From positions 12,225,001 through 12,289,000 of the forward strand of contig CM065378.1 of assembly GCA_033060915.1 (NCBI GenBank): DNA of 64,000 nt. Direction: 5' to 3'. The position numbers were made by a program, and so were the translations under genes. The DNA comes from Euryodendron excelsum. Taxonomy: Eukaryota > Streptophyta > Magnoliopsida > Ericales > Pentaphylacaceae. The notes below the pieces were generated by a model. It was not told the DNA's origin. It made no database searches and saw only the letters and a list, made by a program, of their open reading frames with translations. Below are positions 35,099 to 47,127 of this stretch, in pieces (positions within the stretch are counted from its first letter, which is position 1; each line of letters opens with the position of its first letter).

Positions 35099-35844
35099 GT
35101 AAACTTAGCCAGAGTTCAGGAGATTGTTGCACCTTAAAAAGATCATTTTTCTTGAGCAGCTATTGTGGCTAGAGTGATGGGGAAACTTTTTCGAAAACAA
35201 ATCCTCAAAGAGAAAGTAAATCTAATTATATGGACATGACATTTCCATTAATTTGCTGTGCTTGGTTGAGATGGTTTCCAGGTACAATTGAAGCAAGTAG
35301 AAGCCATATCGGATAGGATTCCACTCCAAATATCCCTTTTTCGAAGTTTCAAAATTAACATATTCTTCCGATAAAGCCTGTAGCCACCCTTCTTGACTGT
35401 AATTCCACAATATTAGGCACAAGCCACACAACAAGCTAGCCTCTTTTTTTTTTGTTTGTTTTTTTTGCTAGACATTGTCCAGTTTCGACCGACTAATCAC
35501 TCGGTGCCTATTAAATCGGTTAGTTTGACATAATTTGATAGAATTCGCAAAGTAAAAATATTTTACAAGACAACACACTCGGAATGGATATCCTATGCAA
35601 TGAATTAGATTGTCTTGTGCATGACGAATACATACGGCCTATGCCTCATCATATCATTTGAAGGTTAAGGTTTGAAAACAGAAAATTCAGACCAAGCAAT
35701 GAAGCAACTTTAGCCAGTTCAAGAACCAGACAGATTTTAAACATCGGTCCTACTACTGATCGACAGCTCCAAAAACTTGACTCGATTTTATTCTCTATGC
35801 ATATGGTGAGCCAAATCTCATATACCCATAGCATAGCACCAGCT

Positions 35845-35883
<39 letters not shown>

Positions 35884-37205
35884 GCGGAACGTCACATCAC
35901 AGATAAGTTTTATAGAGGAGAATGAGGAATTGGCATAAGCTGATAGTGACATGGAGAACTGAACACCGCTTTTGCTCATCAGTTATGGCAAAGGGTATTC
36001 AGCCACTGAAGTGCCAACAAGCCACCTAGAACTAGAAGTAATTATATATTGAGAGCCGGCCGGGTGAAAGTTTCTGCATTTATTACTAAATCATCTAACT
36101 TCCAACTGAAGCTGTTCCAGTAAAGAATCATTTGATTCTTGCAACAACATAAAGTTTCATGTTTAACAGTGAGATTCATAGGGACTGGATGGAACAAAAT
36201 GTGCCATATGCTCCAGCCAAATGGAGTAATGTGTGCGATATTCCCCAATCAAAACCTCTGTTGCAAGGAACCAGTTCTATCTAGGGCAGCTCTACTTCAT
36301 CTAAATGCACGTTTTACAATCTTCCCGCATATATATATATATATATATTAGAGTGTACAAGATCATATATATCTGCACATTAAGATGGTATTGATACAGT
36401 TTAAAATTCAATAAATTCATGTCACTCAACTAAAGAGTGGTTCCAGTGATCGGGCCGCATATATGCCCAGCCGAAATTGTAAAGTTGAATCAACGTGTCC
36501 AAATCTCAAAAATATAGTGGAAAACACTCAAAAACAAAACACTTGGCCAAAAAAGTTTGAGCCAACTTACCATCTACCCATGGCATGAGGCTACCATTCA
36601 GCACGAATGCTGATGTGACAACTTCCGTTGGAAGCAAGTGTAGGGTTTTTGAGCAGAAAGTGAGCTTCAATGGTTGGGGGGCTTATGGCACACTATCTAA
36701 CATGATAATATAATTGTTTTATTCAATGTACTCAAAAGAAAATTGCATGATTTCTCAAATTGAACTCAGCCATGTCAGTTGAATCAATGGTAGTTATTGA
36801 TTGTTGTGTTTAGAATCAGATAGTACATACTTTCTTCATTACTATATGAAAATTAATTATCTTGGGGCAATGATTTCCCCCAACCTAGGATAGAAAAATT
36901 TCTCCTGCTTTATATATGTAGCAACACACCAAGTTATCACGTGTTAAAACTGTATTATAAATTTATTTATATTCTCCTTAAATTTTAGATACCAATATAT
37001 CATGAGATTACTATATTTGTAAAACATATTCATATAAAAATAAAAATAAATATATAAATACATGATAAAAAAATATGTTACTAATAAGAATTCCTACAAA
37101 CGAAGTTGAAGGAAATCCATATCCATTATCTTATTAGCTAACTAAGTTGTCAACTTTGACAAGAGCCCTAGTGGGGAAGGATCTGTTTCCCGAACGGATA
37201 AGGTT
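35099..37205. other. Intergenic sequence
   Basis: No gene is supported. There is a poly-T run at 35443-35466, a (CT)n(AT)n microsatellite at 35842-35882 and an (AT)n at 36330-36350. Several 60-70 codon frames are present on both strands but lack start context, splice partners or known domains. Confidence 0.5.
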
Positions 37206-38355
37206 TGTTATGGATTAAGACACTTTACGATATAAATATACAGAGGATCTCGCAGAGAAATGTACGCAATAATTCTCCTTCATACCTTTTTACATTCTAA
37301 ATTAAGAAGTAATTATTCAGGTAACTATCACACTATGTTATCATGTTTATATGGTGTGACATTTTATTTAAAATTTTACATGGCGGAAATTTTAAATTTT
37401 AAATGTCACCATACATGTAGATAATGCTATGATATCACAAAAGATGTTATCTCTCTCTACACATAGCATTACATGAATAAATTATCATACCATATATATA
37501 TAATGACGTGGTGTAACCATCACATTGGATAATTTTTCCTAAAGTAGGCATCGGAGTGCCTCCGGCTCACCAACACCAGCTAGTCAGTTCTTATTGTGGA
37601 TTAAGACACTTTACAATATAAATATACAGAGGATCTCGCAGAGAAATGTACGCAATAATTCTCCTTCATACCTTTTTACATTCTAAATTAAGTAATTATT
37701 CAGGTAACTATCACACTATGTTATCATATTTATATGGAGTGACATTTTATTTAAAATTTTACATAGCAGAAATTTTAAATTTTAAATGTCACCATACATG
37801 TAGATAATGTTATGATATCGCAAAAGATGTTATCTCTCTCTACACATAGCATTACATAAATAAATTATTATACCATATATGTATAATGACGTGGTATAAC
37901 CATCACAGTGGATAATTTTTCCTAAAGTAGGCATCGGAGTGCCTCCGGCTCACCAACACTAGCTAGTTAGTTTTTATTGTAGATTAAGGCACTTTACGAT
38001 ATAAATATACAGAGGATCTCGCAGAGAAATGTACGCAATAATTCTCCTTCATACCTTTTTACATTCTAAATTAAGAAGTAATTATTCAGGTAACTATCAC
38101 ACTATATTATCATGCTTGTATAGTGTGATATTTCATTTAAAATTTTAAATGGCGGGAATTTTAAATTTAAAATGTCACCATACATGTAGATAATGCTATG
38201 ATATCGCAAAAGATGTTATCTCTCTCTACACTTAGCATTACATGAATAAATTATCATACCATATATATATAATGACGTGGTGTAACCATTACAGTGGATA
38301 ATTTTTCTTAAAGTAGGCATCGGAGTGCCTCCAGCTCACCAACACCAGCTAGTCA
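37206..38355. repeat. Tandem array, three units of about 385 bp
   Basis: CAGAGGATCTCGCAGAGAAA is found at 37241, 37627 and 38010, giving periods of 386 and 383. Each unit contains ATATAAATATA (TATA-like), a hairpin made of GTGACATTT and AAATGTCAC about 40 bp apart, and GGCATCGGAGTGCCTCC near its end. The third unit has more changes in the hairpin. No coding frame runs through. Confidence 0.92.
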
Positions 38356-38356
38356 G

Positions 38357-38622
38357 TTCTTATTGTGTTTCATTTTAACACATTTTGCAGATCTCAAAAT
38401 ACTCATCTTATGTTCCTCCATCAACACTATAGCAGAATCTCTAGTTCTTATTGTGTTTCATTTTAACACATTTTGCAGATCTCAAAATACTCATCTTATG
38501 TTCCTCCATCAACACTATTGCAGAATCTCTAGTTCTTATTGTGTTTCATTTTAACACATTTTGCACGTCTCAAAATACTCATCTTATGTTCCTCCCTCAA
38601 CACTATTGCAGAATCTCTGTAA
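38357..38622. repeat. Tandem array, three units of about 88 bp
   Basis: TTCTTATTGTGTTTCATTTT starts units at about 38357, 38445 and 38532. The units are almost identical, which indicates a recent duplication. The first unit begins at the same GTTCTTATTGTG that joins units of the preceding 385 bp array. Confidence 0.93.
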
Positions 38623-39900
38623 ATTGTAATATTTCAAAATCATATCTATTGTTGGCACACAAGTTACGCGTATCGTTTCTTGACAAGGATGGTCAAGATC
38701 TCAGGATATCAACTTGTTTTTATGATTCATGTGCATGGATTATAGTTATCACAATGAGAAGCAAAAGCAAAAAACTTTAGGAGAAACAGAAGCGAAAAAC
38801 GTTTCCAATAAATATAGGGAGAAACAGAATATAGGAAATAATTGAAAAACTTAATAGGAATTCTATTAAGAAACTTTTGTGAAACTCAAAGACCTTTAGA
38901 ACTTGGTGGAGACCTTTAAAAAACTTAGTGAAAATATACATTGAATAATTTCATAGATAAGTACTTATTTATAACTTAATGGAAAAAAATGTATACAAAT
39001 TAATATTTCAAGTTTCTGAAACATTTTTTCTAAATTTTTCAAGAGTTTTCGTTTAGTATTTCAAGAGTTTCTAAAACATTTCCCTGCATTTCCTCAACGT
39101 TTTACTAAATTTTCAAATGAGTTTTGTACCAGTATCGAAAATGCATTTTTCTCTCTAAAATGAATTTTCCGATAATATGGTATGGATATCACTCATCATG
39201 ACATGAATGTGATGAACTAGAACCTAATAAATTTTACCGTTGAAATCTGTATTAAGTGGAATCTACGTGTGGGAATGAAGGTACAAGAAGATCGACCTCA
39301 TGCCAGAAGTGGATAACTCACCAACTTAGATGGCCACCTAACAAATGAGAATCTTGCGAACGCCTTTGCATATTTGTACTACAATTATATGCAAAATACA
39401 AATCATGATCGTCGACCCCAATCAGTAACTAATTTGCTTATTCTCTTTCCTTATAGGTTCCTTGCTTTTAGTATGCCCCCTTTACTTCGCCGCTCGTGAT
39501 GCATGCTCATCCTGATCTTTTTCCTTTCAAGCTTTGGACCAGTCGGACTTCTCGCTTGACGGCCATACACTGGGAGAGCTTGAATAACATTAAAGACAAT
39601 GTCATTATATGTTGAGAATATATATAATTAGGTCAATCTGTTTCTCTAACAATTTAAACTTTTAAATAGCTTTGTCATTAGAAATTTAGCACGGTATTAG
39701 AATAGATAAAATTTTATTTGTTGAAACTGTTGAGGGCAACGGAAACACAAAATATGAAATTGGATAGAGGTGTAAGGAGCTATGGAGTACAGAGCTCTTT
39801 TGATATCAACTTAATACAAAATCAACAGGATACTTTATTCTATAAGAAATTTCTTATATATATATATATATATATTCCATTTGCTTACGATAACTACTTA
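38623..39900. other. Intergenic sequence
   Basis: AT-rich sequence with no supported gene. It contains an (AT)n run at 39856-39874 and several repeats of TTTCAAGAGTTT-like words at 39040-39070. Confidence 0.5.
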
Positions 39901-39904
39901 CAAC

Positions 39905-40087
39905 CAGTTTGGAGTCTGGGAGAGGGAGAATGGAAGGAAAAATTTTAAATCTCTCTCTCTCTCTACTTTTCTTTCATTTTCTTTATAAAATTAACTATGA
40001 AAATGAAAATACTTTTTTTTTATTTTCTCTTTTCTTTTCTTTCCTTTCCATTTCCTCTTCTTCCCTTCCTCAAGTTCCGAACAGGCT
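39905..40087. mobile_element. Pyrimidine-rich MITE, copy 2
   Basis: The right end CAAGTTCCGAACAGGCTC and the C/T-rich interior match copy 1 at 34941-35098. The left end, GTTTGGAGTCTGGGAGAG, is more diverged. This looks like the same family. Confidence 0.5.
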
Positions 40088-40294
40088 CTTAGGACTACAA
40101 GATAGTTCTAATGAATGTATCTCTCAAACTCCTAGACGATATTACGTATTCAAACACATCTTTACACTTTTCTAAGTGATAATATGCCAGCCAACTTAAT
40201 TATATTCTAGAATATTTTGAACTACAATTTCCAATAAAAACTATTAATTGCAATTTCGGCATGTGTTTGGTCCTCTTATAGAGAAGAGCTTGGC

Positions 40295-40300
40295 CACGTG
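40295..40300. promoter_or_regulatory. G-box (CACGTG) upstream of the CLE gene
   Basis: GCCACGTGTA, an ABRE-like context, lies about 690 bp before the CLE start codon. Such sites bind bZIP and bHLH factors. A single site is weak evidence of regulation. Confidence 0.35.
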
Positions 40301-40675
40301 TAATAGGTTGGTGGTCAACAATTTAGCACTATGTAGAATAGCTGCAATTAGAAATCCTTTATATTATTCCATAGCATTAGAAGGCAAGATTTGCCTCAGT
40401 GGATCCTCCATAGGGAAAAAGGAGTCGCGATAAATATCAAAGAAATAGACTACATATGTAAAGCTAGATGAAATGAGATAGTTCCCTAGCATCACCGTAA
40501 ACTTGTTGCCTAGGCATCTACCTTTTATTTTAACTGTACGTAAGGCATATGTTGGTATCGTAGGTGCATGAAAATACACAATTCAAAGCAAGCAAAAGAA
40601 AGGTTGTCGTATAGGGAGCTTGTGAGCTTAAAGCAAGGTGTTCCCTCCATGTCACGTTCGAAACCGGCTCACCTC

Positions 40676-40750
40676 TCTCCTCTCTCTGTCTCTCTCTCTC
40701 TCTCTAGAGTTTCGAGAAAGCATATCATCAGAATCGCTCCAATCTATAAA
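40676..40750 (+). promoter_or_regulatory. CT-rich tract and TATA box of the CLE gene
   Basis: A (CT)n run at about 40676-40706 is followed by TATAAA at 40745-40750, about 245 bp before the ATG at 40992. Y-patch and TATA in this order are common in plant core promoters. Confidence 0.4.
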
Positions 40751-40991
40751 GAAAACCAACTACCCTTAACCCATGAAGTAAAAAAACTGGGCAAAAAAAA
40801 TACTTGCCTTGCCCACTCTGTTTTCTCTCCACTTCTTCTCTTCTTTCCTACCTCACTGCTTCTCCATTGGAGGCCACAATCATCATACAACAACCATAAG
40901 CTTGTTCTCATTTTTTTGTTCAGCCATATTCTAGAAGTTCAAGGCATCTTCTTCTGAAAAATAAAATAAGGGGAGGAGATAAAGGAGAGAG

Positions 40992-42484
40992 ATGGGTAGT
41001 AGTGGCAGGTTTTCTAAGGCCTTGTTTGGGGTACTTGCATTGGTAGGATTTGTTTGGTTGTTGTTGGTTGGTATTTTGGAAACTGGAGGAACAAACACGA
41101 CAACGTTAAACCGTCGGCCAGCAGGAAGCTTCAAGCATATGGAGAAGATAGGAAGAGAGAAGCTTGCTGTCCATACTGGGTTGGATCTTAACTACATGAG
41201 CAAAAGAAGAGTTCCAAATGGACCTGACCCTATACATAACAGGTACTTGTATGTCTTTGTATTTGTATCACACATGCGTTTGTGTTTTTAGTACTAGTAT
41301 TAAGATATATGAAATATGCTTGATATGTATAAAGCAAAATATATATTGATGAGAACTTGTATAGTTGTATGTATAGTTCAGGAAAAAGCTTATGACTACT
41401 TATTACTATAAGAAATTATCACTGCAGGGACCAAATATCATTTAAGCAAAATAGCCTCTCTCTCTCTCTCTCTCTCTGTGCAGCGTCAACCATTTGTTTA
41501 TTCTCGTGATTTTTCTTTCAAATTTTTGAGGAACATAACTATTTTCTGGCCAACATCTTGGTCCTCCTAACAAACTAGTAAAAGTCTTCTTATGTACAAT
41601 TTCATATATACTTTAATTTTTTGATCAAAGAAGTGTGTATTGGTCAATTACCTTATTAAACATAGCTTTTGAAAAAAAAAATTGGCCGTTGTTTTACAGT
41701 CAAAATCGAAATTTCCAAATACTCTAGATGGCTTGTTATAAAAACTAAGCAGGATTTTATGGAATTATCATGTCTATTCTACCATTTCATCGTTTTGAAG
41801 ATAGGAATAAAATCATTTTGTCTATCATGTCATAAACAAACTGCAATTCTGCAATTCTTTCCTCCAAATACTCGCTTTTGGTTATATCTCACCACGTCCA
41901 CATATGAGGGTTTCATTGCTAAACTGTTACATCAAAGTCCAATGTTTCAAGTTCTCAAGTTGCCAGGTTCAAAGGTTACAGTGTTATAACTTTTGTTCTC
42001 ACCCCATAACCATACAAAGAAGAGAAAAAGAAGTCTGTCTCTTCACTTTATTCCATCTCTTAATCATGCTATTAAAGCCATTTAAAATTACATTTTGTTC
42101 TCTAGATTTACAGGCCTTTAACCTTTTCATGTGCCTTTGTTTGCTTCTTTTTTTCCCCCTCCTTTACCATTAGAGCTCGTAAGCACCTCTGATACAAAAC
42201 TAAGAATATATGCTCTAGCACAGCTATAAAAATGAACCTACGACATCATTTGATTAGCAATTTCAAAGTACTATTCTTGTTATAAGCTTTACCTTTTATT
42301 TCAATCCTCAAAATCAAGAAAAGTATTATTGCTACAATAATCAAACCATGCGAAGACGAAGTTAAAATTTTGGGACATTCAATAAATAGTACTGCATATT
42401 AATAAGAATTTGGTATATACTTTTGCTTCATTTTTTTTTTCCAGGAGAACTGGGAACTCTCGACAGCCGCCTGGTCAAGCTTAG
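40992..42484 (+). CDS. CLE25: CLE signalling peptide precursor, CLE25 type
   Basis: The precursor is cut and modified to a 12-residue secreted peptide read by leucine-rich-repeat receptor kinases. Exon 1 is 40992-41242 and exon 2 is 42445-42484; donor AG-GTACTT and acceptor CCAG agree in phase, giving 96 residues. Residues about 9-30 form a hydrophobic signal sequence. A variable region follows, then the CLE box RRVPNGPDPIHN at residues 72-83, which differs from the Arabidopsis CLE25 box, as I recall it, only at position 2 (R for K). The intron comes just after the box, so exon 2 supplies only a short basic-proline tail. Arabidopsis CLE25 is known as a root-to-leaf dehydration signal and phloem factor; the same role here is inferred. 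The ATG has no close upstream in-frame rival. Confidence 0.87.
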
Positions 42485-42802
42485 GCAACATAAAACTTGA
42501 GAAGCTTCAACAAAAGGGCAGAAGACGACACGAGAGATGTCTGCCATCTTGTATGTATTTTTTAAAAAATTGGGACTACAAATTCTCATCAAAACATTTG
42601 AGGAATCCCAGCTTGTGAGGTGTTTTATGAGATTCATTTACTTACACATATTGTTGTGGGACGGTATTGGGGGCAGAGTAAAGAAAGAGGAAGCTTCTCT
42701 CATACAAAATACACTCAAAAGAATCCCCGGAAAGATTAAACAGCCTTTGCAGAAACACCCCACTCCGCTTTAGTGTTTTTGGTGTCCATTTCTTTACTTA
42801 TT

Positions 42803-42863
<61 letters not shown>

Positions 42864-43768
42864 TTTGATGGATGGTGATCGATAACTATTTGCATGCAAA
42901 AGACCAAAAAAGAAAAAACTGTGAGAAGAAAAGTAGATGGAACAAAAACCAAGAAATGTTGTATAGGAGCTAGCCATGCATGCAAGTAAAGACATGTACC
43001 AATCTTTATCTATCAATCAATCATCTTTGGTTTTATGTATATATATTTGTATATATCTACATGCATCACATATTCTTCCTTACCTAAAGGAAGAACTTTT
43101 ACTAATATTTAGTATTATATTCTCATTATTTTTATTGTTCCAAACTTAAAGCGAATCCACCAAATAAAGGTGCAGCATTGCACTGATAAAGAAAAGGTCT
43201 TTGCACCCTTGTGTTAGTCTTTTTCACTGGATTCTTTGGTGGGGGTTTGTGAGACTGTTTTGGTCTTTGGTCCATTCAAACTAGTAAAACTACAATGAGA
43301 TTCTCTAGTCTCGTGGCAATCAAAAAAACCAAAACAAAAACAAAAAAAATAGAAAACAAGTGAAAAAGCAACAACAAGAACATATATGGTCTCTGATCTC
43401 TCTTCAAAGTGAAAAAACAAGGTGAGGCTCTCTACTCATCATATGCTTTCTATCCCATCTTTCGCTTTTGTCCTTGTTTGGATTGAGAACCAATGACTTT
43501 GGTCTAAAGTTAGTGAGATTCAAATTGGGACAGTTTCCGAAAAGGGAAAAAAAGAAAAAGGATATTCATAACCATGGAGCTGCATGTAATTTGTTGCATT
43601 GTGGGATGGTGAGTGAGAGAGCCAAAGGCAGCCAACTTATGGTCAAGCTTGGGTTGATTTGAGAAATTCCAAAAGAAAGGGATGGACTGAAATTGCTTTC
43701 TAAAGAGGTTTGGCACCTATGATCAGTTGAAAGAAAACAACCATCAACATGCTTTGTTAATCTTGAAG
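42485..43768. other. CLE 3' region and intergenic sequence
   Basis: Contains a compound (TG)n(AG)n microsatellite at 42803-42859 and AT-rich sequence. Small frames across the microsatellite encode only SLSL or HTHT repeats and are not genes. Confidence 0.5.
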
Positions 43769-43890
43769 GCTACGTTTATTTCATAGGATGGAATAAGGGG
43801 AATCAGATGTCCAAAGATTATTTGTACATCGGATATATTATCCCATTCAGATAAAATAGTCCGGACATCCTTTGGCAATCCAAACGTAGG
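43769..43890. mobile_element. Possible small MITE
   Basis: CTACGTTT near the left end is mirrored by AAACGTAG at 43882-43889. The interior has ATAAGGGG and GTCCGGACATCC words but no frame. The inverted repeat is only 8 bp, so the call is weak. Confidence 0.35.
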
Positions 43891-43892
43891 AT

Positions 43893-45354
43893 TTGTGAGT
43901 ACAAGGGATTATTTATTTTATCTCGCCCATTCTATACAAAATAATAATAATAATAATAAAGCTCTTCTTATTTTACGATGGTTGTGTTTATAATTACTTG
44001 AATTAATGGAAAGACTTTCTTGATCCGGGATTTTATTTATAATCTCCTCCATTGTTTGTCTTATCTTGCAAGAGATGTACTATGATATTCTGATTAATAA
44101 GAGGATTAATAAAATTGGCAAAAGAAAAGGACTTGTCCTCATCTTGCCCTAATATTTTGACTTTATTTGGGTTTGGGCCAAAACCTGAAACGCAGTGTAG
44201 TTTGGGCTGGGGTGGGGTGCTCGAGTACGTGTAGCAGAATTGGGCTAAGCTGGGCCTTGATTCTCAGTCCTGCGACTCCTGCCCGGCCTCTTTGCAATTG
44301 GCGATCTTGGGATGGTTAAAAGAAATGTAATCATCACATTTCATGCTTCAATTTGTAATTGAGAACGGCTATGATCATAGTTACCACCAGATTAATTATA
44401 ATTATTACTTAATATAATAACAGTTATTACAAATTATAACTATATTGCCTGGTCACCTTTGCAGTAATTGCTTTTTCATCGAAACCATCGCGAGTTTTTC
44501 AAACATTCTTGTCTAATCAGGGGCGGACTTAGAATTTTTTTTCTGTGGAGGTAAAAAATACCCTAAAGCAAAAATTTTAAATGAGGTTCTTTACATTTTT
44601 TTATACTAGCGCAAAGTTTTTACTCAAAATTTGATTTTTTTTATATGAAAAATTATTGATTAATTAATTTTTCTCTCTTTTCAATAAAGTATTCACTGAA
44701 TTACAATGGATTTAACTATCCAATAAAAATTAATTCTTGATAAAGTATTCACCAAATGATTCGACCAGCATAATATAAAATTGGTGATTCAACTAAAAAA
44801 ATACATAATTTATTTTTCAGTTTCACCGAGACAGCTACTTGTAGACCCACAAACAAAAAATATATATATATACTTTTTTCAAAAAAAAAAATAAAACAAA
44901 CATCAATCTATATAAAAATACAAACGTACATCAACAAGCCATTTAATGATGTTGTAGTTAAGAGTTTTCTCTCATTTAGACTGAGGTCATTTTTGTCTAT
45001 TTTTATATTATATTGAGGCTTGTTTTTAAAAAATATGTGAAAATTATACAAAATTTTAACTATAAGTAGGATTTTTAAAACTTATAGGCTTTTAAAAATT
45101 AAGAATCTAAAGCAATAGCTTTGATTTACACTTGAAATGGATATTGGATTTAGTTTGGTGAAGTCTATTTTTAATTGAGTTCGGTAAAAAAAATATTTTA
45201 TTTTATTTTTTTAAATTCCAATACGCTGCTCGACCAAGCCTCGGTCCACCCACGCATCCAAGGATCAAATTTTTGTTTATTTTTTAATTTAAAAATTAAT
45301 ATTGCAACTTTTCAAGGTACCAATACAGTAAGTGGTTTGTACCAACAAAAAAAA
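43893..45354. other. Intergenic sequence
   Basis: No gene seen. There is an (ATA)n run at about 43941-43960 and a stretch at 44180-44290 rich in GGGCC words. The rest is AT-rich. Confidence 0.5.
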
Positions 45355-45779
45355 GGATAATTACACTTTACCCCTTTATGATTTGAGTTAAAATCAAATG
45401 ACTCCTTTGTGGTTTAAAAGTGAACACATAATCCTCTGTGGTTTGGACTTATCTGCAAAATTGATAGAAACTGTTAGATTTAATAGAAATTATGTTATGG
45501 AGGTATTTTTGTCATTTTATTTCTCTAAATTAGACATCAAAAAGATAATTTAGCTCTATACCAAAATAAAGCCTTGTCTATCAAGAATTTTTTTTTTTTA
45601 TTATGTCACCAAATCGTCTTGTCGATGTTCTAATTTAAAGAGATAAAATGACAAAAATAATCATATGATAGAATTTCTGTTAAATCTAACGGTTTCTATT
45701 AATTTTATAGATACGTTCAAATCACAAGGAGATTATTTAATTTTGGCTTAAACTACAAAGAAATAAAGTGTAATTATTC
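45355..45779. mobile_element. Foldback element (long-inverted-repeat MITE)
   Basis: The left arm begins GATAATTACACTTTACCCC and the right arm ends AAAGTGTAATTATTC. Reading the right strand backward, similarity persists for roughly 200 bases per arm (for example TGATAGAAACTGTTAGATTTA against its mirror near 45690), so the whole 425 bp would fold on itself. It is non-coding. Confidence 0.78.
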
Positions 45780-45897
45780 TAAAAAAAAAAAACAATACAA
45801 TGGTTTTCAAAATACCAAACAAAAATCCATTCTAATTTTATGAATCTACCAATACAATGAAAAGGAAGTGTTTGTTTTTCCAATATTTCAATACGTT

Positions 45898-46024
45898 TGA
45901 GCAAGAAGGATGGCCTAATGATTAAGCACTTGCCCCTCCTGCTCACCAATTGGGGTTCTAGCTCCGGTGCCCTTTCTCTTTTTTGGCTTTGACCCATTTT
46001 GTAATTTCTTTCAATTAAAAAAAA
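45898..46024 (+). mobile_element. tRNA-derived SINE
   Basis: A tRNA-like head includes TGGCCTAATGATTAAGC (A-box-like) and GGTTCTAGCTCC (B-box-like), followed by a pyrimidine-rich part and a terminal A run. ATACGTT flanks it at 45891-45897 and 46025-46031, a 7 bp target duplication. It is not a tRNA gene, since the cloverleaf cannot be closed. Confidence 0.65.
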
Positions 46025-46031
46025 ATACGTT

Positions 46032-46955
46032 ATTAAGTTTGATGAGATTTTTTTTTTTTTTTTGGTCAAAGTGCATCATAAATTGAATCATAGCTCTCGC
46101 TCTCTCATTAATTTTTGGGTTTAATGGGTCAATTTTGGCACTCTGTCCTCATCATTAGTCAACTTGCAACCAGAAGAACTGAAAGCAAGTGTCATCTTCA
46201 AGGATCAAAGTCCAAAGTACTACTATGTGTATAGATATATAGATATATATATATATATATATTGTTACACTTTAAGGTTGTATATGGTTTTATGGATGCG
46301 GGTCTTTTTCGTAGCTACGTCTCTTTTTCTTTGTCAATTATGTACAAGTGAGAGGGGAGGTCTTGTAGACTTGAATCCTCGATGTTAAAGATCGGAAATT
46401 CAATAAGGCATTGCTTGATCCACATAACCACTGCGTCAGGTGAACCAATTTTCATTTTTTCTTTTTTCTAAGCAAACGAAATTGAAAGGGCTTAATTCTT
46501 ATAAGTCTAAGGTCTAAATTCAAAAACCTTAAAAAGCACCATAACTTGTTTATACTATCTTGGACGAAATAAATGCATAAAACTTCTGTAACATTTGACT
46601 AAATGAAATTTAGCCTCACAAGCATAAGGCCAATCACGAACATAAAATTTAAAGAAAGTAATGTTATACTATTAAAAAATTCATACAAAATTTTTATAAA
46701 GATTGATATAATAGAATGAGAGCATTTTATTTTAAAACAAAACACTTATCATGACAGATATTTTAATTATAAAAAAAATATTATTCTCACATCATTTTGA
46801 TAAAAAATTTTATATAAATTATTTTTGAAAAATAGTATTTTTTTTATTTAAAAATAGATGGCCACAATGAAAGGATATTCAGTACAGCAATGTCGTTACA
46901 TGGTATTCTAGTCAACGAATCGTCAAATAATGTACTTTTATATGAATCGGATAAC
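46032..46955. other. Intergenic sequence
   Basis: AT-rich, with an (AT)n microsatellite at about 46237-46261. No gene is supported. Confidence 0.5.
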
Positions 46956-47127
46956 AGTCCGTTTGATACAATTTTTTTTTTATTTTGCTTTTTTGTACTT
47001 ATAAGAAAAAGTCAAATTTTTTTAGTTTTGTACTTATAAGTTAAAGACAAGCAAAAAAGCAAAAAAAATTTAACTTTTTATTTGTAAACCAAAAAAGTTT
47101 AAAAAAAATCAGAGTCAAACAGACCTA
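46956..47127. mobile_element. hAT-like MITE
   Basis: AGTCCGTTTGATA at the left is mirrored by AGTCAAACAGACCT at the right. The interior contains two copies of TTTGTACTTATAAG and long A and T runs. The TIR pattern suits small hAT-derived elements. Confidence 0.5.

Noticed and set aside
41243..41291. Unspliced C-terminus of the CLE protein
   Set aside because: The frame runs on to a stop at 41291, but a consensus donor here and an in-phase acceptor at 42444 give a tail similar to other CLE25 precursors, so splicing is preferred.
42794..43016. Minus-strand ORFs rich in SLSLSL and HTHTHT
   Set aside because: They are translations of the (TG)n(AG)n microsatellite. The same applies to frames over the GA tract at 47624-47956.
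43560..43720. Possible microRNA precursor near CAGCCAACTTATGG
   Set aside because: The word only loosely resembles miR169 and no matching star arm or hairpin was found.
45898..46024. Possible tRNA gene
   Set aside because: A- and B-box-like words are present, but the arms do not pair into a cloverleaf and the element has a poly-A end and target duplication, so it is called a SINE.
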